A stretch of DNA of 64,000 bases, taken from Dipteris shenzhenensis (Eukaryota; Polypodiophyta; Polypodiopsida; Gleicheniales). The stretch lies in the NCBI GenBank assembly GCA_047967505.1, contig CM106538.1; one strand, given 5' to 3'. Positions 1-11,106 of the stretch are shown piece after piece (the stretch's first letter is position 1; every line of letters begins with the position of its first letter). The position numbers were made by a program, and so were the translations under genes. The notes under the pieces were generated by a model. It was not told the DNA's origin. It worked only from the letters and a program-made list of their open reading frames with translations, and did no database searches.

Positions 1-767
1 GGGGGAGAAGCGATTGTCATCAAGCTTTTCAACAAACACTCAAAGTGATCCTCATTCCAATTTCTACTTCTGCTTGGTCCATACATTACATCCAAAAAGG
101 CAACCCCTATTGCCATTGGCTCTTGGTACACATTATGTATAAATTCCATTCCCTCCATGTTTGAACCGACTGTGTAGAACCTCCAAGGCCGGGTGGAATT
201 CGGTCCATGACTTGCACCTTCACTTTGTCCCATAATCCACCTCAGATACCCCTTTGCAGCATCAGGCAATGGTGGAGTTTCCTTGCCCTGTTGAAGCTTC
301 ACTTTTAACCATGAGTCAGAGCAACCACGAATCCGATGATACAATTCTGGAGTAATTTTAAAATGTAATCTGCACTCATCCCAATTTTTTAACATTAAAG
401 AAGGCCGTTCTGCCGATATAAACATATAAAGTTCTTCTTGTAGTGCAGCATCTCTCTTGATTTGCATAGCTCGTCCTTCAATATCAAGAATCATGGCATC
501 AGTCTTTGTTTTAGCTATGACTACTCTACCTTCCTTAATGTCATTTTGAATTTGACCAATTTGATCATCACTCAATCCACGCAAGCATCTAAACATTGAG
601 ACTGTGGGTTGCCTACGGCATTTTCCATCTTGTGAATATTTGCCTGCAATGTAATCCTCAAGGATGGAGATCCAACCATCATAAATGGCATCGCTTGTGA
701 TTATCATATGTACATCCTTCGTGGCAAAGCTATTGCCCAATGTTACCTTGCCAGTGTCAATGAAAGC

Positions 768-852
768 CTGCAAAATATATGCATCCATTAGAATGCAATA
801 ATTAAGAAAACCGACTTGTAAAAAATGATTCATAATTAAAATCTGTACTTAC
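768..852 (-). other. Intron of the ParB-like gene
   Basis: On the minus strand the exon ends in codons for ENWD, followed by GTAAGT. The intron ends in TTTTGCAG before codons for AFIDTGK. Both flanking exons are open in the same phase (0) and the intron is 85 bp, a typical plant length. Confidence 0.7.
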
Positions 853-1467
853 ATCCCAATTCTCACGATCTGGATGTCCTTTTGCAAGCCCTTGTTGTGC
901 TTTCTTGGGTTTGTTAAAGAGAATCCATTGTCCCCTCACCTGCTTAAGTATATCAATGTATGGAGATTGTCTCAAGATATTTTGAGACTCCAGGTTTGCC
1001 ATCTTTGATATCTCCACACAAAAGCGTGCAGGACAATTCACTACAATCCTCGCCTGGCGGGTGCGGTAGTAGTTCTTTCTTTGGGCCGTGCTGTTATCAT
1101 CATTAGATGTGAATATTTTAGCAGCATATATTGAATGTTGTCCAGACAGTATCCAGTAGTGGCACTTGGTTAAATCCTTTTTATCTACCCTTTCCAGGGG
1201 CTGCTTTGTTTCAGGATTGAAAGGCATTAAATCCGCTACAGCAGCAGGAGGCCTAGAGTTATAACCGAAGTCTGTAGCAAGCTTCTCCACATGCTCTTTG
1301 TTCAACCCTCTATATACATAGCTTGGAGGAGCTTTTTGACATCTTGCAACTGGAATTGAAAATATTGCATGCAACCCGAATGGGTAGTATTTTTCATATT
1401 CCACCAAGCCTGATGGTTTCTTTTGCCCTTTTTTTCCTATGACCTTTCCACTTGGCTCCAATTCACT

Positions 1468-1717
1468 CTCGGGGGGGTCACTATGTATAAACCCTCAATA
1501 TCACGTCGTGCGTTCAAGGCCTATATTTAAAATCCCTTATCTGTAAAAGATTTTGTTAATAAAATGTACCCATTTTCTATACAAATCTATAAATTTTTCC
1601 CAAAACTATTTTAAATAGTCCCTTATGTATATTTATTTCTGTAAATCTTAGAAATAAAAAATATCCTTCTGTTGAACTCACGTGATAGGGTTACATATGA
1701 TGAGTGACCCCCCCGAG
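1468..1717. mobile_element. hAT-like MITE, copy 1
   Basis: A 250-bp AT-rich element bounded by 15-bp terminal inverted repeats, CTCGGGGGGGTCACT and its complement. It is flanked by an 8-bp duplication, AATTCACT, at 1460-1467 and 1718-1725. There is no coding capacity. Two further copies lie at 28710 and 32286. The 8-bp duplication fits hAT transposition; family placement rests only on that. It sits inside an exon of the ParB-like gene. Confidence 0.9.
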
Positions 1718-2439
1718 AATTCACTACCACTGCTTCTTTCCACAACTGCTAGCATGCCCTCTGGAGGTGTTCCTTCTTGTGGTACATCAACTATAGTTAG
1801 CTTTCCTTTCTTTGCCCCTTCTCTGCTACCACCTGGTGCTTGAACCATAGTTGATTTACCTTTCTTTGTTCCTTCCCCACTATCTTCCCCACTCTTACGC
1901 TTCTTTAATGTTGCTGAAACTTTTCGATATGATTCAATGATTGTTGTCATTGTGTGAATTTCATTTCCATCAATTGATTCAACACTTATCTAGCCTCTTG
2001 AGTGCATGTTGTCATCTACATCAGACTTCATACGAGATTCTTTATAATCACTGGGATCCAAGAGAAACTTCTTATTTTGATTTATAATGATCAACAATCC
2101 AATATCTCCCTCTTTTCCAACCACATCTTCAGTGATTTGATGTACCGATCCAACACAAGTGTATGCACTTTTATTAGGTAACAAAACAAACAAGTGAACT
2201 CGTGTCAACTGTGCTCCCTCAATACTATATATGTCAAAGTACCAAGGTATGCTTTTTTCTGCAAATCCACTTACAACTTTCTCAACCTTCTTCACATTTG
2301 TGTCTTTCCTGTAAAAGACCCAAGAAATATACAAACTATCATCTTTATAATCTTTAATGTTAGACAAAACACATTATCGATAAACATATCTGAAATAGAA
2401 TCTAGAATTGACACTAGACATAGTAGTAGATTTGAGAAA

Positions 2440-3860
2440 GTACTAGATTCTAGGGAGATTTGGCCGCACTAGGGAGATTTGGCCGTGCGGCCAAATCTTA
2501 TGGGCTTCTTTTAAAGCACTGGAAGGGGAGGTTTAGATGTGTGGCCAAATCATATGGGCTTCTTTCAAAGCACCAAAGTTTGGGGAGATATGGCCTTGTG
2601 GCCAGATCTTGTGGGCTTCTTTCAAAGCACTAGGGTCTGGAGAGATTTGGATGTGCAACCAAATCTTGCTAGCTTCTTTCAAATCAGTCAAATCTTTCTA
2701 GCTTCTTTTAAATCACTTGGGTTTAGGGAGATTTGGCTGTGCGGCCAAATCTTGCTAACTTCTTTCTAATCACGAGGGTCTATGGAGATTTGGCCGTGCG
2801 ACTAAATCTTTTCAAAGCACGAGGGTTTGGGGAGATTTGTGTGCAGTCAAATCTTGGTAGCTTCTTTCTAATCACAAGGGTCTATGGAGATTTGGCCGTG
2901 CAGCCAAATCTTTTCAAAGCACCAGGTTTAGGGAGATTTGGCCTTTGGCCGTGCGGCCAAATCTTGCTAGCTTCTTTCTGATCACGAGGGTCGATGGAGA
3001 TTTGGCCGTGCGGCTAAATCTTTTCAAAGCACGAGGGTTTGGGGAGATTTGTGTGCAGTTAAATCTTGGTATCTTCTTTCTAATCACAAGGCTCTATGGA
3101 GATTTGGCCGTGCGGCCAAATCTTTTCAAAGCACCAGGTTTAGGGAGATTTGGCTGTGCGGCCAAATCTTGCTAGCTTCTTTCTAATCACGAGGGTCTAT
3201 GGAGATTTGGCCATACTACCAAAGCTTTTCAAAGCACCAGGGTTTGGGGAGATTTGTGTGCGGTCAAATCATGCTAGCTTCTTTGTAATCATAAGGGTCT
3301 ATGAAGATTTGGCCATGCAGCCAAATCTTTTCAAAGCACTAGGTTTGGGGAGATTTGGCTATGATGCGAAATCTTTCTAGCTTTTTATAAATCACGAGGG
3401 TTTAGGAAAACTTGACTGTGCCAAATCTTGCTAGCTTCTTTCTAATCACAAGGGTCTAGGGAGATTTGGCCGTGCGGCCAAATCTTTTCAAAGCAACAGG
3501 ATTTGAGGAGATTTGATTGTGATGCCAAATCTTTCTAGCTTCTTTTAAATCACCTGGGTCTAAGGAGATTTGGCCATGCGGCCAAATCTTGCTAGCTTCT
3601 TCTAATCACGAGGATCGAGGGAGATTTGGCCATGCGGCCAAATCTTGCTATCTTCTTTCTAATCACGAGTGTCGAGGAAGATTTGGTTGTGTGGCCAAAT
3701 CTTTTCAAAGCAGCAAGGTTTAGGAAGATTTAGTTGTGATGCCAAATCTTTATAGCTTCTTTGAAATCACCATGATCTAGGGAGATTTGGCTGTACGGCC
3801 AAATGTTGTATGTTTTGAAAGAAGCCAGAAGATTTGGCCGCGTGGCCAAATCTCCCCATT
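2440..3860 (+). repeat. Palindromic tandem repeat array A
   Basis: About 18 imperfect units of roughly 70-110 bp. Each contains a palindrome of the type AGATTTGGCC-GTGC-GGCCAAATCT followed by TTGCTAGCTTCTTTC and TCAAAGCACNAGGGT spacers. Short open frames through it are by-products of the repeat. The last unit (about 3795-3860) is inverted, with GAAAGAAGCC preceding the palindrome. Units related to these recur at 5652-6385. Confidence 0.85.
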
Positions 3861-4030
3861 TAAAATTTAAAATTCAAATCTTAAGATTCAAATTTCAAAT
3901 CTGAAAATTTCAAAATCTTAGATTCAAAATTTAAAATTCAAAATTTAAAATTCAAAATTCAAAATTCAAAATTCAAAATCTTAGATACAGAATTCAAATT
4001 TCAAATTTGAAGATATGAAAGTCAAATCAT
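3860..4030. repeat. AT-rich AAATTCAAAATT repeat, left flank
   Basis: Low-complexity iterations of words like TTTAAAATTCAAAATT directly after array A. An inverted counterpart (TTTTGAATTTTGAATT) lies at 5500-5650, just before array B. Confidence 0.75.
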
Positions 4031-4507
4031 ATACTTAAGACCCTACTTTCAAATCACATTTTGAGATTCCTACTTTTACAAGACTCTTTCTTTCAAATCG
4101 TGGTGTTCCGAAATGGAGAAAGTGGAGAACATGCATGAATTAGGTACACTTTCGATTTCTTTCATTTTCTTACTTGGATGATTGAGTAGCCATTGTTGTT
4201 TATGAGCTTCTGCTCTTTGGATTTCAAGCAATCGTAGGAGCTGAGGGGATTTTGTCCAAAGGGGATTTCGTGAAGAGGGGTTCTGTGAGATTAACTCGAA
4301 AAAGGAGAAGCTTCAGACTGTTGTTGACGACACGGAAGCCTCACTGACAGTCACGCTGGCGAAGAAGAATGGGCCTGCTGAGGGCTACGAACCTGCCACT
4401 GAATAACTGTGAAGAAAACCTGTGCGGAGGAAAAGTAGAGCGGCACTGAAACTGTGCTACGGAGGAGGAAAAGCAGAGTGGCGCTGAAACTGTGCTGCAG
4501 AGGAAAT
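4031..4507. other. Region without recognised gene
   Basis: Start of the core between the two AT-rich flanks. Base composition changes from AT rich to purine and GC rich near 4230. No convincing coding sequence is seen; long minus-strand frames here are Ser/Pro rich and reflect the biased composition. Confidence 0.5.
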
Positions 4508-4740
4508 GAGTGGCGAAGGCAACCGAAACTATGGTAGCGCAGACGAAACTGATGACGAGGATGACAGAGGGAACTGTGGTAGCGCAGCCAGCCGGAACTG
4601 TGGTAGCGCAGCCGAAACTGAGGACGAGGATGGTAGAGGAAACTGTGGTAGTGCAGGCCAAAACTAAGGACGAGGACGGTAGAGGGAAAGAGCGCAACCG
4701 AAACTGAGGACGAGGACGGCAGGGGAAAGAGCACAGCGGA
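4508..4740 (+). repeat. Degenerate minisatellite, about 48-bp unit
   Basis: Four or so copies of a unit containing GAAACTGTGGTAGCGCAG then CGAAACTGAGGACGAGGA. Units vary in length and sequence. Open frames on both strands through this stretch are low-complexity products of the repeat and are not called as genes. Confidence 0.6.
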
Positions 4741-4985
4741 GGAAGAGATGACGAGGAGGGCGCCGAAACAGCAGCAGCGTAGGAGGCCTTAACGGAGTGG
4801 CACGGATGAAAGGACGGAAGGAAGCGAAGGAGGAGGACGAGGACGGCGGAGGAAGAAGGCAAGAAATCACGCAAAGAAGGGGAAGAAGCAATCCAAAAAT
4901 AGGCTTTTGGGGGGAAAGAAGCAATCCCCCCAAAAAAGCATGCTTTTGGGGGGAGAGAGCAATCCCTCCAAAAGCATGAAGAGCA

Positions 4986-5008
4986 AAAAAAAAAAAAAAA
5001 AAAAAAAG
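4986..5008 (+). repeat. Poly(A) tract
   Basis: About 23 consecutive A residues directly after a short imperfect hairpin (CCCCCCAAAAAAGCATGC / GCTTTTGGGGGG, 4926-4953). It could be a retroposition tail for the GC-rich 4.2-5.0 kb segment, but no target duplication was identified. Confidence 0.6.
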
Positions 5009-5499
5009 AGACCTCTTTCTAATCCAACTATTGTGTGTGGAATCTATGGAGAGTTGAATTGGTAATGGAATTTTAAAACCTACATGGTTAAGTACACATT
5101 GTTAGGACAAAACTGGGATGGGGAGCCTCCCGGGACCTCTTATTTTAATATAGTTTTGAAGTTTTTTGCTTGCAATTAGCTAAGCAAGGGTGGAGGAGTG
5201 TTTTCCAAGAACTACCCCATCTAAGATGTTGTGCTAAAGCTCTCAAACCACCCTAGGCACACATTGGAGATCTAGGAAGGGAGAGAACAAGGTGAGCCTA
5301 GCACTTGATCCCCCATGAAGACGAATTCAATTCCTTCTCATAGGTTTACTTTTTATGCTTGGTTTAAAAGGTTAGTTTAGCTTTGCCTTTTAAAGTTTTG
5401 GTTTTTTTATAGTTTTAGATTTTCTAGTTTGCTTTTAAAGTAAAGTATGATTTTAAAGTGTAATAGCGTGAATCATGAAAAGCATGTATGATTTTTTTG
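5009..5499. other. Region without recognised gene
   Basis: Unique-looking sequence between the poly(A) tract and the right AT-rich flank. No open frame with recognisable motifs, no terminal repeats and no target duplication were found. Confidence 0.5.
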
Positions 5500-5650
5500 A
5501 AAGTAGGATCTCTACATTTGAATTTCAAAATTTGAAACTTGAAAATTGAAATTTGAATTTTTTATTTTAAATTTTGAATTTTGAATTTTAAAATTTAAAA
5601 TTTAAATTTTAAAATCTGGATCTTCAATTTTTAAATTTAACGTTTGAAGA
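5500..5650. repeat. AT-rich repeat, right flank (inverted relative to 3860-4030)
   Basis: Runs of TTTTGAATTTTGAATTTTAAAATT mirror the left flank in inverted orientation and lead straight into array B. Confidence 0.7.
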
Positions 5651-5651
5651 T

Positions 5652-6385
5652 TTGTCCATGTGGCCAAATCTTCCTAGTGATTTGAAAGAAGCTAGCAACA
5701 TTTGGCAGCACGGCAAAATCTTCCTAAACCCTAATGCTTTGAAAGATTTGGCCACACGGCCAAATCTCCTAGAACCTGGTGATTTGAAAGAAGCATGCAA
5801 GAGGAGGTTGCATAGCCAAAACTCTCCATACCTTAGTGCTTTGAAAGAAGCCTACAAGATTTGGCCACACGACCAAATCTCCCCAAGTTTGAAAGAACGC
5901 CACAACCAAATCTTCTCAGTGCTTTGAAAGAAGTCACCGAGGTCTCGAAGGATTTGGCCGTGCATCCAAATCTTGCTAGCTTCTTTGAAAGCACCAAGGT
6001 TTGAGCAGATTTGGCTGTGTGGCCAAATCTTATTGCTTCTTTCAAAGCACTAGTGTCTTAGGAGATTTGGCCATGTGGCCAAATCTTGTTGGCTCCTTTC
6101 AAAGCACCAGGGTCTAGGGAGATTTGACCATGTGGCCAAATCTTGTGGGCTTCTTTCAAAGCACCAAGGTCTAAGTAGATTTGGATGTGTGCATAAATCT
6201 TGATGGCTTCTTGAAAGCACCAGCATCTCGGGAGATTTGGTTGTGTGGACAAATCTTGCTATCTCCCTTTCAAAGCACCATGGTCTGTGAAGATTTGGCC
6301 ATGTAGCCAAATTTTGCTGCCTAAAATTCAAAGCACCAAGGTTTAGGAAGATTTGGTCTTGCAATGAAATCTTGTAAAGCATTTT
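5652..6385. repeat. Palindromic tandem repeat array B, part inverted
   Basis: Related units to array A. From 5652 to about 5935 they run in inverse orientation, with TTTGAAAGAAGC next to the palindrome. From about 5940 to 6385 they run in the same orientation as array A, with GCTTCTTTCAAAGCACCA. Together with array A this gives a nested inverted arrangement around the 3.86-5.65 kb core. Confidence 0.8.
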
Positions 6386-8446
6386 CATCCTAAGTCACAC
6401 CATCAGATATCAATATTGAACTATAACAAATGCTATGTACTATGCAGGTGCCACATTGAAAGTGGGGGTTAAAGTCAACTTGCTTGTCAGTGGAAAGATT
6501 ATTGCCATTGGGACAATATTCTCTACATCACATGATGACATGTGCCAAGGTGTGCCCTTGGGAGAAAACAATGTATCGGTGGCGATCGATATGTGTATGG
6601 ATGAAAGTGCACTTCTTCCATTTCCTACAATGGATGCATTCTTAGTCTATGAGGCTTTGGGTAGTGTTGTTCGTTGGAAAGCACAATCAATGAGTTGTGT
6701 GGACAATGTCAATGGAGCTATTGTACCAATGAATGATATAACATTAGATACCATTGATGTTGAACCTCTATGTGAATATGATGAGTTTTCCATTCGAGAA
6801 TCATGGAAGGACAAGAAAGCCGAAAACCAAGAGCATTGCAGAGGTTGTTGTTTTGTATGTCTACCCATTTGAACCTATAAATTTTGAGATGCTTGGTGAA
6901 GGTAATCTAGGTGTGGGAATTGAAAAGTATCACAGTGATGTATCAAGCATTGATACCATCCACTTAATAAAATGGCCCATTGCACAAATAACCTTTTTAG
7001 TTGGAACTTCATTAAGAATCGATGACACCATGAATTCTTCAAGTGGTTCTGGGAAAAAGCACATGGAAGATGAGGACCCAATGAAAAAATCCACAAAAAA
7101 GAGGCGTTACTACATGATAAAGAGAAAAGCTAAAAAACATGGCATGCCATTAGCATCATCTAGACTCACAAGGGATGCAGTCATAAAAGTATCTATGATT
7201 GATTGTTGTAAACAAAATTGTTGTCAATTTGTCGATCGTCAAATGATCTCCAAATTACGCAGAGTATTGGGGCCAAAGTTTGGAGGCTCGCACCAATTAT
7301 GTATATGACACTCTTGGGGTTGCTTGTCGAAAAGATGACAATGGGTAGTTCAAATATGTCTTTTCATTAAATGGTATTCAAGTTTGTTGTAGAGCATGGT
7401 ATGAAATGCATGGTATTCCAAAAACAACATTTTATCGATACAGTGAGCAATTTGAAATTGGTATACGAAGGTGCATACATGGTAATAAAGGAATCGTGCG
7501 GAGAGGTTGGGACCACACAGAACTGGGTAGAGCCATAATCCAAGATTTTGTGGATAACAATTCTGAGCGTATGCCACACAAAAGTAGAACACTTCAGGAT
7601 GGATCAAGGGAAACACAGTTGGTGATACCGGATGTATACAAGCAGGTTGATATTCTCTGTGAAGTTAACATGCAATTAAAGCATAGTTTGGGTTGTAAGG
7701 AGATGTCAACTTCCACATTCAACCGCATATGGAACTCTGAATTCAAGCATGTAACTTTGTCAAAAACAAGTGAATTCTCTAAGTGTGGTTTATGTAGTGC
7801 AATCAAGGCTTAGCTTGCAGCGACAAAATGCCAAAATGAACGTAATAAGTTGATGGAAGATAGAAGAAAGCACATGTTACAGCAAAAAAGTTGTAGAAAT
7901 GTGTACTACACTTGGCGAGATTTTCTGAAATGTATCCTCAGACATACTTGTGCATTATCCATGATAAGATGGACCAAAAGAAGACAGCCATCCCTAGATT
8001 ACGCAATCGTTCAAAGGACATAGACAAATCGTTTCAGCTCCCAGTGGCTTTGACTGGCATGATAACACATGGACATGGTCAAGGACGTTATGGTCACTTT
8101 TCTTTATCCTTGTGGCCGTCGGATCCTAACTTCACAATTGGTTCATTGGCTTTGTGTTTGAGAAATCTTGAAAGATTTGATAACCATGCACTTGGAGATT
8201 TGGTACATGATGGGATGCCAAGGTCTGACAATGCTCTGCTAAACGCACTAACCTCAAGAGAAGCATTGGATTCTCACTATGTTTCTAATGGCAAGCAACA
8301 ACTTCATCTTGGAGCAGTGGGTGGAACATTCAAAGACCTTGGACTTGGAAGTTCCCATCAAGAAAATCCTTATAAGAAACTACCCGAACACCTATTGTTG
8401 CAGTTGGATAATTGTGGTTTTGAAAACAAGAATAGGTACTTGTTTG

Positions 8447-8743
8447 TGTTGGGATATCTCAAGGTGTATGCCTCAGGCACACCTTGGTTTCTATGTGTGA
8501 GTGCTAGAGGCACAGTTAGGTGCCCATAAGCATAGTTAGGTGGTGGAAGAGCCACATAGGATGATTGAGAGAATCTAGGAGCAGATTGAGGAGATGATTG
8601 TGGAGCTCTGAAGTCATCAGTGATGTCAATGAGCATGTATGAGGTGCCTACTTAAGGACCTCATTCTTCTTCATTCTACAAGCAAGTAATGCAAGTATTC
8701 TGAGTTTGTGTCCACTCTTTGCTTTCCTTTCAGTGTTCAAACA
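8447..8743 (+). repeat. 5' LTR of the gag-only element
   Basis: 297 bp, TG...CA ends. It differs from the 3' LTR by four transitions or transversions, at the GTGCCCATAAGCATAG segment, the CATTCTTC segment and the last bases. Confidence 0.92.
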
Positions 8744-8756
8744 TGATATCAGAGCC
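8744..8756 (+). promoter_or_regulatory. Primer-binding site, initiator tRNA-Met
   Basis: TGATATCAGAGCC follows the 5' LTR directly. It matches the usual plant tRNA-iMet site TGGTATCAGAGC except for one G-to-A change. Confidence 0.8.
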
Positions 8757-9605
8757 TTTGATCCCCCTTGAGCCCATTTTTGCCACATCATCTTCTTCTT
8801 CTTCATCTTCTTCTTCTCCATTTTCCTCCTTCTTCCCAAAATCTTTGAGAGCTTGGTTCTCCGCCTACAAACCACCATTGCCCAAACCCTCTGAGCTGGA
8901 AACTCCTCTAGTATGGGCAAACTTCCACCTGCAAGCAATTGAAGAAAAAATGTCTCTGTTGGCTGCCATTCTCCAAAAAGCGAATTTCTTCTGTTGCTCA
9001 ATACTCCCTACCTGCTCTGCCATTGCCTGAGCCCTCTTAGGAGTAGATGGGCGACCTCAAGACGAAGATTTTGAGCCATTTTTCAGGTCGTTTGGTAAAT
9101 TATTAACGAGAGAGAAATCATCAAAACTCAAGTTCAGCCTGTGGCAACTCTCCCGGGCAAAAGTCCGCACCATTTCATCCAACCTCTGTGCTGGACCCTC
9201 TCTGGTATATGAGCTTTCTTTTGCTTCAAAAAGCCCTCTTTTCCTTGCTTTGAAGAGTGAGCTACAAGCCCTCCAAGTTCAGCCTTTTGGTTTTGACAGT
9301 TTTGGACAAGTTTTTGAAGATGATGCTACATAAAATGCTACTCTAGCATTTCTGGTTTTTTTGAAACTTTCAATAACTTCAGTACAAGTGTGGCTTCAGT
9401 TTTGTTTTGAATTACTAGACCTGGTTTTGATTGGAAAGTTCTCATTTTAAGCCACCTCTGTGAAGCATGTAAGAAGAAGCATCATTGTTTGAATATTGGT
9501 CACTAGTCTTTGCTACATCAAGTGCTCATATTTTGGAAGTCTTTCAGTTATTTTTTGCCTTGTAAGAGAGATAGACACTGCCCAATATCTGGGTTAGACC
9601 CTCTC
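8757..9605 (+). other. Leader of the gag-only element
   Basis: Untranslated leader between primer-binding site and gag. It contains a TCT/TCA microsatellite at about 8790-8825. No other coding sequence was recognised. A similar gene-free 360 bp lies between gag and the 3' LTR. Confidence 0.6.
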
Positions 9606-10436
9606 ATGGCTACCCTATTGAATCTAGAAAAGTTCAATGGAAAGGGCTTCCATACATGGCAGATGAAGGTGAAATTTGCATTGATGAGGGAGAACTTATG
9701 GGGACTTGTCAAACCTACTCCTACCGCTTCTTCTACGGCCTCCAATGCTGGAGAATCCTCAACTCCGACACGACCGGCAAGGGATCCAGCTAGAGAAGAA
9801 AAAGCATATGGTATCATTGCTCTTGCTTTAGGAGATGATTATATACACCATATCTCTGACTTGGAGTCTCCTTCGGAAGCTTGGTAGAAGCTTGACATGA
9901 TTTTTGGTGCTAGCTCTCACATCTCTAAACTATCACTTAAAATCTCTTTCTTTGAATTGAAGATGACTAGTGGTACTACTTTAGCAGCTCATGTCAACTA
10001 TATGCGGAGTCTTATGACTCAATTAGCTTCTATCAACTCTCCTATTTCTCCAGATGATGCTATGGCAGTGTTACTTAAGAGCATGCCTGAAGATTATGAT
10101 CACATAGTTACCACTTTGAAAAATCTTCCTAATCCTAATCTTGAAGGTATTATCTCTGCTCTCCAAGAAGAAGAAAGGCATATGGAGCTCAGGAAAGGCA
10201 ATGACACTGTGTATGCTGTAAAAGTCCAGAAGGGCAAGTATACCCCTTGCAATCACTGTGGAAAGACAAATCACCTTTCAAAGGACTGCTTCAAAATTAA
10301 TCCATGCAAGCACTATGGCAAGAACAACCATAATGAGAAGTTTTGCAGAGCCAAAGCAAAGACAGAAAATGCAAATCTACTTTCAGTTGATAAGCCTCCA
10401 CAAGATGAGGCATCCTTTGAAGATTATGCATTTTAA
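9606..10436 (+). pseudogene. Copia-type gag with one nonsense codon
   Basis: Starts at ATG 9606 with MATLLNLEKFNGKGFHTW, typical of the Gag start of copia elements (F-x-G-x-x-F/Y-x-x-W). An in-frame TAG at 9885-9887 interrupts it; the frame then continues unbroken to TAA at 10436. A zinc knuckle CNHCGKTNHLSKDC (CX2CX4HX4C) lies near residue 220. A second copy of the motif, CKHYGKNNHNEKFC, has lost its second cysteine. Gag packages element RNA in cytoplasmic particles. The stop codon predicts a truncated product unless read through, so this copy depends on helper Gag or is inactive. Confidence 0.8.
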
Positions 10437-10798
10437 AACATCTCTATGTATGCTCCAGATATCTCTTTTTATGTCAAGGTACTCAGCCTGGATAGTCCTC
10501 CAAAATGAATGAAATAAACCATTGTGTTTTGTGTGTTTTGTAAACACCTCTGGTCACCTTATGATGTAGGCCATGTGTATGTTTTGCTCCATGGTACCTC
10601 CTGCAGACATTGTGTGCATGTACATGCAGGGGAGATAACCATTGGAATGTCTTTTTGTATCCCTTTTGTTTACCTTACACCCAAGGGAACCCTTGCTAGC
10701 ATGAGAACCTAGCCATAGATTAATCCTTGACCACCATGAGATGGCATGAGAAACTATGAGACTAGATGTATCCTTGACATAGCCTGAGGCATTCCCTT

Positions 10799-10809
10799 GA
10801 GGGGGGGTT
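10799..10809 (+). promoter_or_regulatory. Polypurine tract
   Basis: GAGGGGGGG then TT directly precedes the 3' LTR start at 10810, the expected primer site for plus-strand DNA synthesis. Confidence 0.75.
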
Positions 10810-11106
10810 TGTTGGGATATCTCAAGGTGTATGCCTCAGGCACACCTTGGTTTCTATGTGTGAGTGCTAGAGGCACAGTTAGGTGTCCATAAGCACAGTT
10901 AGGTGGTGGAAGAGCCACATAGGATGATTGAGAGAATCTAGGAGCAGATTGAGGAGATGATTGTGGAGCTCTGAAGTCATCAGTGATGTCAATGAGCATG
11001 TATGAGGTGCCTACTTAAGGACCTCACTCTTCTTCATTCTACAAGCAAGTAATGCAAGTATTCTGAGTTTGTGTCCACTCTTTGCTTTCCTTTCAGTGTT
11101 CCAACA
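10810..11106 (+). repeat. 3' LTR of the gag-only element
   Basis: 297 bp, starting TGTTGGGATATC and ending TTCCAACA, followed by the GTTTG duplication and the resumed host reading frame. Confidence 0.92.

Larger units (their letters stand above)
1..2367 (-). pseudogene. ParB-like domain gene, 3' part outside window, broken by nonsense codon and MITE
   Basis: Reading leftward, coding sequence runs from 2367 (an upstream exon or start is not identified) to an in-frame TAG at 1990-1992, continues in the same frame to the MITE at 1717, resumes at 1467 and reads to 853. A GT-AG intron (768-852, 85 bp, phase 0) follows, then an exon open from 767 to the window edge. The part after the MITE has a ParB-N-like pattern: an IPVARC strand, YVYRGLNKEHVEKLA, then HYWILSGQHSIYAAK, where the SGQHS...AA box resembles the GxHR/GQHR box of ParB-like proteins. 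The part before it is Lys/Ser/Gly rich, like a linker. The role is unknown. Removing the MITE and one target duplication restores the frame (SGSE joined to LEPSGK). What else it could be: a transposon-borne gene, since a decayed transposon gene lies divergently beyond 6.4 kb. The ParB link is from motif recall, not a search. Confidence 0.55.
2440..6385. mobile_element. Candidate foldback-type composite element
   Basis: Palindromic tandem arrays on both sides, inverted AT-rich flanks and a non-coding GC-rich core ending in poly(A) resemble plant foldback elements, whose long inverted termini are built of subrepeats. Against this, array A is mostly direct, no target duplication was found, and the outer limits are soft. 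It occupies the space between two divergent transposon-like genes, so it could instead be a regulatory or transposase-binding region of one larger element. Confidence 0.35.
8447..11106 (+). mobile_element. Non-autonomous gag-only LTR retrotransposon (TR-GAG type)
   Basis: Complete 2660-bp element: two 297-bp LTRs starting TGTTGGGATATC and ending in ACA, a primer-binding site after the 5' LTR, a purine tract before the 3' LTR, and a 5-bp duplication GTTTG at 8442-8446 and 11107-11111. It encodes only a copia-type Gag; there is no protease, integrase or reverse transcriptase. The LTRs differ at four positions I can count (about 98.7% identity), so insertion was fairly recent. It must have moved using enzymes from another element. 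It lies in sense orientation inside the DUF7869-like gene. Confidence 0.92.

Noticed and set aside
2539-3380. Four overlapping plus-strand frames with repeated MAVRPNLASFFLITRV-like peptides
   Set aside because: They follow the tandem DNA repeat; codon phase shifts between units and both strands are open, so they are repeat by-products and not a gene.
4341-4933. Long Ser/Pro/Leu-rich minus-strand frames and a plus-strand repeat peptide
   Set aside because: Composition-driven openness in a purine-rich minisatellite; no family motif, and several frames are open at once.
9510-9605. Upstream extension of the gag frame before MATLLNLEKF
   Set aside because: Residues before ATG 9606 do not resemble Gag, while MATLL...LEKFNG does, so the start was placed at 9606.
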